64,000 bases of DNA, from NCBI GenBank assembly GCA_029959085.1, contig JARWIR010000018.1:22505001-22569000 (forward strand). Reading direction: 5' to 3'. The translations under genes and the position numbers were made by a program. This DNA comes from Nemophila menziesii. Its lineage: Eukaryota > Streptophyta > Magnoliopsida > Boraginales > Hydrophyllaceae. Positions 57,505 to 64,000 of this stretch are shown here, piece by piece. The first letter of the stretch is position 1, and every line of letters starts with the position of its first letter. The notes beneath the pieces are model-generated. The model saw only the letters and a list, made by a program, of their open reading frames with translations, was not told the origin of the DNA and did not search any database.

Positions 57505-59860
57505 AGTTATGGTTGTGTTCAACGCTAGTGTTGATCAAGTCTTTTTGCCATTCTATGAGTTGACCGATTTCAATTCAATAAAGGATTTTGCAGAGAATAG
57601 ATGGTTTGATTTAGTCGGGGTATGTAGTTTCTCTTATACTATTGGTGAGTAAAAAGATTCTATATTATAGAATGACACTGATTTTCGCACGATCAAATGG
57701 ATTTTATCACGTGATAATTTCGAGATGATGGAGATATGTGTTTCATATAAACAAGTAATAGTCTCATACATTTAACTAGCTACAGATTTACCCCGTGTAT
57801 ATGTACTATACATATTTTTGGCCCCTATACAAGCTTTTTCTAACCCTTTGATATCAGCTAATACTCCCACATATTTTACACACAAAGCAAATGATTTGAG
57901 AAGTGATTCGTGAAAATCAGGTTTACAATCTGTCATGCAGTGTTTCTTCGATAAATCTGAACAATTCCGCTCAGTTCTTTGTACACGAGATGCTGCCAAA
58001 GGCTCTCATTTTGACTATATTCATAATAATAAGAAGCGCATAAGTGATGAATGCATGTATAAGATTGAGAAGGGATGCAATTGTTATGTCTACATTTCTC
58101 CCAAGAAAGAAAACAGTTTTTGGTATCTAAGGACTTTTAGGATTATGCATATATGTGGTTGCGTTTACAAGAAGATGTCACATGAGCGGTTGGACTCTAA
58201 CATCTTAGCTCGTGTTATCGCAAAAAAGGTTCGTGCCAAACCATCTATTAGGTTAAGAGAAATTCAGTCACTTATAAAGGAGTGTTACGACTTTGAAGTT
58301 TCATATGAAATATCTTGGTATACCATTAACAAGGCAAATTACCAATTATGCGGTGATATTGAATCTTCTTTCAATCATTTACAAAGTTATTTTGAGAAGC
58401 TTAAAGCTCTTGACCCATATACCGTCTTTTTAGTTGAGTGTGACCTTGTTACTCGTGTAAGCTCTCATAGTTTTTTCTCGTTTGCTAGATGCATAACTGG
58501 TTATCATTCATATCATGCAATGTTATTTCATGATGCTACTTTTCTGAAATCCAAATATAAAGAATCGTTATTGGGTTCTACTACGAAAGACAGTGAGCAA
58601 TGATAATGGTTTTGCTTACAATACTCAATATTCTTTATTATTCAGTTTATGCAGTATTTATTTTTTAATTTAGTTTACACTTAGTTTTGTACATGGTGTG
58701 ACAGGTTTATTCCATGTTGCATCTGGTGTAATTCCCGGTGAAACATAGAGTTGGACTACTATTATGCAATTCTTGAGGCCTCTTGTTAGTGGTCATCCGC
58801 TTATGTTCATCTTTGGTCGCCATGAGGGACTCTTAAACTCTGTCAAAACTGTCTTTCCGGATGATAGCCATAGTTCTTGTTTGAAACACATCGAGAAAAA
58901 TCTACGGATTACAATGAAGGGTACACCATAATTCCGTGATCGCATGTTACATCTTATGAACGTTGTTGCACACGCTCCTACTACTTTGACTACTATATGG
59001 CTGCTTGTCTTCTAGAAGGACAAAAAAAACCTTCACGATTTCCTAGAGTACCTTACCTAAATTGAACTAAGAAAATTCACATTTCCCTGGTAGACAATAT
59101 GGTAAAACGAAGTCAAATGCAGTGTAATCGTTCATTTAATGGATATTAGAGTAAAGGAGTCTTTCCGTTTCGCAACTCGTTGATGCAATGCCTTTAAGTT
59201 GATTCATTGGTTTCATGATCGTGCATTAAAGTCTTCAAAATGGACCACATCCTATGCCCTACGAATATGGTACTTTAACATATCAACATTTGTCTTAGTT
59301 GTACATGCGTTGTAAAACAGTCCACTATGTCTCTTTTTTATGTTGGTTCAAACCCGGATATGGTTATAGATATTGCATCTTGTACATTTTCTTGTTATTC
59401 ATAGCAAGAGTTGGGTTTCCCGTCTAGCACGCGCTGTGTGCGTTATCAACTGCTGGTGTGGTTAATCCCTTTGACTACCAATCAACACATATCGTTTAAT
59501 AAACACTCAATCTAGTTCCATTCACTACGAATATTTCTTGTGACGGAATAACTTCTTGATTATAGTTTCTCTCATCTATTTAATTGTTGCTGGTTTGTAT
59601 GAGTAGTTTGCCAAGCAATCAATTCTATAATAGTACTCTTCCCACAAAATAACAAGGACTCCACAATCTATATTCCCATGTACTTGTCGGGGTGAAAGTT
59701 TGTGTGTTTAGATGTATGAAACTTGAGGATTTGGATATTATACTTTCAAGACATTGTTGACCACACAATCTATGTACATTTGTGCAACTGCATATGTTTT
59801 CTGACCAATAGAGTTTTTGCCTTTTGGGGTTATAGAGTTTTTATTATAGAAATAAAACTA
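57505..59860 (+). pseudogene. mudrA-like MULE transposase, degenerate
   Basis: An N-terminal piece from about 57,508 (MVVFNASVDQVFLPFYEL) is followed by an open frame at 57,935-58,603. It has a DNA-binding region with GCNCYVYIS...LRTFRIMHICGC, then VRAKPSIRLREIQSLIKECY, DIESSFNHLQSYFEKL and FHDATFLKSKYKESLL, where D of DATFLK is the first catalytic residue. A 96-bp intron (58,609-58,704, GT...AG) precedes LFHVASGVIPGET, then FIFGRHEGLLNSV, where the second catalytic aspartate (normally SDRH) is glycine. Later pieces include LVDAMPLS-like, HWFHDRALKSS and a zinc-knuckle-like end near 59,690. Stops and frameshifts on both sides of the intron make it inactive. Confidence 0.88.
58609..58704 (+). 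other. Predicted intron in MULE transposase
   Basis: Donor AATG|GTTTTG and acceptor GTGTGACAG|GTTTATTCC. Joining them restores the NGLF word found at this position in MULE transposases, except for a one-base frameshift just before the donor. Confidence 0.6.
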
Positions 59861-60690
59861 GACTGCAATGACTACCACTAGTATCGTCTTATACATAAAC
59901 AGGCAGGAGTGTGTAATCATAATGCTTATTGTTTCTTCTGAAGGGTTCAGTTGTGAATATTCTTATTGGTTCTGCTAAGTAGTTTTCAATGTAGCGATGT
60001 GAAAATTTGCAATCAAAGTTAGAATCTTTTTACTATTATTATATTAATCAGTCTTTTTTTTGAAAGATACTGAGTTCCTTACCAAGAAGGCTCCTAATTG
60101 GAAGATGATTGTGTATTTTTCACTACTCTTTTTGATCATGTACTCCTCATCTAACATCACAAGAATAACATTGATAACCTGTAATTATAGAATACTTATT
60201 ACACATGAAATAATAAATACAATTCACATGTGGTTTAAATTACTTAGTACATTTTAGGCCTTTATACCATGTCTTTTACAGAGTATTGTATATATACTCT
60301 ATACTTTTTACTGATTATGGTTTACATACTCACTAATTTACTGAGTATGTGTTACATACTCAGTAATTTTACTAAATATGGGATACATACTCAAGATTCC
60401 TGCCATGTATATTTCCTTTTTTTACAAATTCTATTTGCATAGTTCTAATTTTTATTTTCACCTCCAATCCTATGTCTCCCTTGTGTGCAATGTTTAAATT
60501 TTTTATTCTGAATGTCATAATCTTGCTTTTTACCCATATGATCTGCTTTAGCTTTAAGTCGTTCATTTTGTTCAACCATTCATGATCTTACTTATCTGCA
60601 ACAATTTTTCTATGCCATTTCCTTTTATCATTCTCTTCTTGGTTAACCGGTTCTTTAACCTTTTTTATATCTTGATTTCTGGTTTAATGT
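59861..60690. other. Spacer between convergent MULE remnants
   Basis: AT-rich, with ACTCAGTAA-type words at 60,290-60,395 and short frames (60,060-60,257, 60,372-60,575) with no conserved features. No gene called. Confidence 0.4.
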
Positions 60691-60694
60691 CCCC

Positions 60695-62174
60695 CTAATA
60701 TGATTTATGTAACAAATCAAGTCCCAGTGCATTTGTTTCAATATTAGCTGACTCTACCGGTTTAGTGGTTGTAGTTGTATCTCTTTTCTCATTATTCCTA
60801 ACTTCTTGTATCACTTGCTTCCTTTTTTGGGTTCTGACTAGAGGTTCTTCTACAAAATTGGACTCCGTCCCTTTAACCGGTAATGCATCCCTTTTATTTA
60901 TCTTCACATTTCTGGGAATCGATCTTGGAGTTGCAATACGGTGATTATTTTATCAACTCATTTTTTGCTTCTTACTTCCACCCTCTGAGCTTTAGGTTTG
61001 TTTATCATATCATCACATGTACACTTGTAAAGTATCCAGATTAGACACTATTTTCTGTGTTAGAACTCCCCCTTCTTCTAGATCATTTGGTTCATGACTT
61101 TCTCCATCTTTGCCCGTACTTACCAATCTTGCTATCTCTCTAAGGCTTTTGTTTTCCTCTTCAAGTTTCTTAGAATCACCCATAATTTGATCGTAATGCT
61201 TGTTCATTCTCTCCATTTCTTTCTTCTCTTGATTAACTCAATCTCAAATGACTTTATTTCTGCTTCTGGACTTTGTTTGTCACTAGTCATGGTTTTTATC
61301 GTATCTTCTTGTGCATGACTCCTCAAATCTGCTTCTTTCAAACCGTTAATTTCCAATTATAGATTTTTACTCGGATGTTTTGCCTTGAGTTGTATCTCTT
61401 CATTCTTCCTCTTTAAAATTGGACTTGGGATGTACCAGACCGCCTTGTTTTCTTTGCCAATATTTGTAATCATCTCGATATATCCAAGGTTAGCCTCTGT
61501 TAATCTCTTATTTTCCATTAACAAGTTTTGTTATTTTCGTTGGTTGCTTCATAGATTCCCTCTCACAATTTACACACTAATGTATCCTTTGATCCCTTGC
61601 CCATCTCGTTGACTCGTTCGTATCTTTATCTCATCGGTATCTCATCATGAACCATGTTATTATTATCCCGAACATTTTCATTGGTTCCATCCTTCTATAT
61701 ATCGCGCAATTTCTGCTTCAAGGATGCTTCTTTCTCACAAGCAAGTCCTTCTTCATCGTTTGAGTCCAACACAATCTCTTGAGGTATCCTATTGAAATTC
61801 TCGTAATATTCACCTCCTTTGGGTGTATCATCTTTTAATGAGTCATCCACAGTCATCTCTTATGCATATCTCAAATCATTGATGTTCACGACTGACACTC
61901 CTTCATTTGATTCATGCATTAACTCATCACTATATCTACATGGAACTCTGTCCACAACTATATACTCTGATTGCAGTTTGGCCATCTCTTCTGTTATCAT
62001 ATTCTCGTTATTCACCACCTCCTTCCCCTGTCCATTCTCGTTTATTTCTTCATTCACCAACTACTCATCATTGTTTACATCACCTCCATCCTCCAAACCT
62101 TCATCCAGTCTGACTTGTAAACCGTTATCACCATTCACATTTTCCATATTTTCTTATTTGACATTCCCCTATTC
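60695..62174 (-). pseudogene. Minus-strand MULE accessory gene remnant, C-terminal part
   Basis: Several minus-strand frames share hydrophilic, charged composition: 62,060-61,860 (EEMAKLQSEYIVVDRVPCRY), 61,216-61,013 (KHYDQIMGDSKKLEEENKSL, a coiled-coil-like heptad run) and 60,907-60,695 (RTQKRKQVIQEVRNNEKRD). Frameshifts separate them. No catalytic motif is visible. Position, convergent to the transposase, and the folded-looking segment at 63,600-63,963 on the same strand suggest one gene split by the solo LTR. Confidence 0.35.
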
Positions 62175-63221
62175 TAAGTGGTGTCGCCTAAGGTGTGATA
62201 AAAAAGTATATAAATAAACGCAAATAAACAGCCTAGGCTAGCACGGTTCTGCAAGTATACAGGACGTATGCAAGTTTTAAATAATAAGTAAGATTCGTTC
62301 CTTAGAAACTATGAAGGTTAGGAAGAACTTATGCAATTATCAAGTGCAAATATTAAAAGCTAGAACAAATAATACACAGAGAAATAAAAGACACATAGAT
62401 TTTTAGATAGATGTCAACCAAAACTAGGGTTCATACATATATGCTAAAACTCAATCTAAATATAATTTAGTTCATACTAATGGAAGAAAAGAAAGAAATT
62501 ACAAATTCAAGGGTAGAAGAAGACATAAATTATGAACACAACCTTCTAGACTTCTTTTCTTGTGTTGTAAGCTTCTTCTTGGCTTAAGAGTTTGGCCAAG
62601 AATGATTTTCTTGTGATAAGAGGTTGTATTTATAGTGTATAGGAAGACCTAATTCGTTTCTTGGAGTATAAGGTAGGTTTTTTACTCCAAGCCCAACTCA
62701 AATTCGTAGCCCTAGAATCAAGAAAAGGTAAGATTTTGATGCTTTTTTGTTTTGGCCGTAACTGATTCAATACTTATCCGTTTGACACGTATGAGTGGTC
62801 GAAATTCATCTTCTCAGAAAGATATTTAACTTCGATGTAGACCATTCTTCCAAATTCCTAGCCAATCGTGAGATATAAGCCTTTTTGTGCTCGTAGCTGC
62901 TAGAATTCAGATTTATTTGGAAACTTTATCTTTTTCCTTTTTCATAATTCTTGTTTTTATCTCCAATTTCCATGTTTATCCTCTTTCATTTAGCTCTTAG
63001 AATTAACTTGGACTCTAATTAATTACCATATATATTTAAAGCTACACACTAAATAAACAAGTAAACCCAATATGCTCTAAAAATTATAAATCATTAATTC
63101 AAGACACAAAATAGGAAAATGTACTAAATCATGAGAAAATCGACCTATACTCTAATAAATACACCTAAAATGATGTCTCCAAGATATATTAAATCATCAC
63201 AAATGAGGAGACATCACTAAG
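62174..63221 (-). mobile_element. Solo LTR (1,038 bp) with CTAAG target duplication
   Basis: CTAAG at 62,174-62,178 and 63,217-63,221 flanks a sequence from 62,179 (TGGTGTCGCC) to 63,216 (GGAGACATCA): TG...CA ends that form a 10-bp inverted repeat with two mismatches. Read on the minus strand it has a TATA box (CACTATAAATACAACC, 62,621-62,636) followed by a leader with AAACTCTTAAGCCAAG, as in an LTR with promoter and R region. There is no second LTR, PBS or coding sequence, so recombination removed the interior. Its sequence suggests a large-LTR plant element, probably gypsy; lineage uncertain. Confidence 0.8.
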
Positions 63222-63399
63222 GCTGATACATATTAACCTTGTTTCAACCCTTCATTTACTAACAAAACCCAATCATTTGATGCTTCTGTTGGTTTCTAGC
63301 TCCTTTCCCTTCACATACAAAACGTTCGTATCATAAAATATATTAATGGAATCCATACTCCGTAACATATTAATGGAATTCAGATTTATTTATATTCTA

Positions 63400-63963
63400 A
63401 ATACATAATAATATAGTACTTAAAGTTGCAAAACCTTTTATTTTCTTTGATCCACTTCGGTAGTCCTATTTCAGGATTATATGTATTGGTTCCGGTTCCC
63501 TATTAATCCACACTGTTACTTGCTTAAAAAACCACGACTACAATAAAAGAAAGTTTAAAAAGTATATCCTCAGTTCGGTTATTTATTCAAGATATAGTTT
63601 ACTTACCATTATAACAAATAAGAACCTAGTGATAGACTCGATTTTTGTGTATTCACGTATCAAGGCCATCACAGTCAATATGTAAGACGCCCAGTCATAG
63701 TTTCTGAAGATGTCTAGGTTTTCATATATACGGGCATGCAATTTTCTAACCTAATAGTGCCTTTTTGTGAAACAAAACTTCATAAGAGTGGGAATAGTCA
63801 AAAGCTTTGCAAAATATTCTTGGGACTTAGCAGTTATTTCTCCCCTTATATCTTCCAATATTCTAGTTTGGAATATCGTGGAAGTTATTTGATTGTTCGA
63901 CCCGGAGCTCCTTAGATACCTTGGGCTTTGAGCATTCTCGTTCGCCGCTGCCATGGTTGGCAC
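63400..63963 (-). pseudogene. Minus-strand MULE accessory gene remnant, N-terminal part
   Basis: ATG near 63,954 (MAAANENAQSPRYLRSSGSN) opens a frame through KSQEYFAKLLTIPTLMKFCF to a stop at 63,751. The same frame then continues YENLDIFRNYDWASYILTVM and EYTKIESITRFLFVIM to a donor-like TAATGGTAAGTAA near 63,610. The YENLDIFRNYDWASYI stretch resembles the DUF1985-type region of Ulp1-like genes carried by some plant MULEs, where a short acidic word is followed by (W)G/A-x-x-x. I rate this as resemblance only. Sequence past 64,000 is needed for the promoter. Confidence 0.35.
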
Positions 63964-64000
63964 ATCCTAAGTACTACATTCAATACCAAGGAAGATCTTT

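Larger units (their letters stand above)
56131..64000 (+). mobile_element. Mutator-like element (MULE), left end and body
   Basis: The start is near GAGATTTTTACCCAACGG (56,149), a sequence of the type seen at MULE inverted ends, with a second end not present before 64,000. It holds a plus-strand mudrA-like transposase with its own promoter, and minus-strand remnants at 60,695-63,963 that may be a second gene in convergent orientation. Borders are inferred; the transposase is certain. Confidence 0.55.

Noticed and set aside
57772..57999. 75-aa minus-strand frame
   Set aside because: Antisense to the start of the MULE transposase DNA-binding region.
61819..62217. 132-aa serine-rich plus-strand frame
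   Set aside because: Opposite strand of acidic coding remnants; serine richness arises from the complement of glutamate/asparagine codons, and it runs into the solo LTR.

Overview
This window reads as repeat-dense nuclear DNA of a flowering plant, probably a eudicot. It is very AT-rich and its recognisable coding sequence is almost all transposable element: Ty1/copia, Ty3/gypsy (Athila-like), L1-type LINEs with a DUF4283 ORF1 and a zf-RVT tail, CACTA and Mutator-like DNA transposons, plus long (TA)n, (TG)n and (CT)n microsatellites. I cannot name the species. I see no rRNA, CRISPR array or bacterial or organellar gene cluster.

Positions 1-48,822 are built from five copies of related multi-kilobase units in direct and inverted orientation. 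I call them A (about 340-15,000, reversed), D (about 15,045-20,147), B (20,148-31,775), E (about 31,776-37,225, reverse complement of D) and C (about 37,230-48,822, direct copy of B). A, B and C each carry the same broken Athila-like protease-RT fragment, about 3 kb of non-coding AT-rich DNA with a (TA)n tract, and a LINE RT-RNase H remnant. D and E are about 5 kb and end in long inverted repeats. As a result 9,450-20,130 is, insertions aside, the inverted counterpart of 32,060-48,822, with B between them.

Younger insertions interrupt the units. A copia element with both LTRs and a 5-bp target duplication lies in A (1,821-7,984). A 5'-truncated L1 LINE with one internal stop lies in B (27,229-30,451). 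A full-length but decayed L1 LINE with a 17-bp target duplication lies in C (37,987-43,532).

Right of 48,822 the landscape changes. A CACTA end is at 48,823-50,252. A short, possibly host-derived stretch holds a candidate small secreted (arabinogalactan-peptide-like) gene (50,470-50,820) and an unrecognised minus-strand remnant (51,331-51,917). A decayed CACTA element spans about 51,973-56,130. From about 56,131 to the window end lies a Mutator-like element with a TATA box, a (CT)n leader, a degenerate mudrA-type transposase (+) and convergent minus-strand accessory-gene remnants. The latter are split by a 1,038-bp solo LTR with a perfect CTAAG duplication.

No intact functional gene is certain here. 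The value of the window is its transposon stratigraphy: the order of capture, duplication and insertion can be read from shared stops, shared breakpoints and target duplications.
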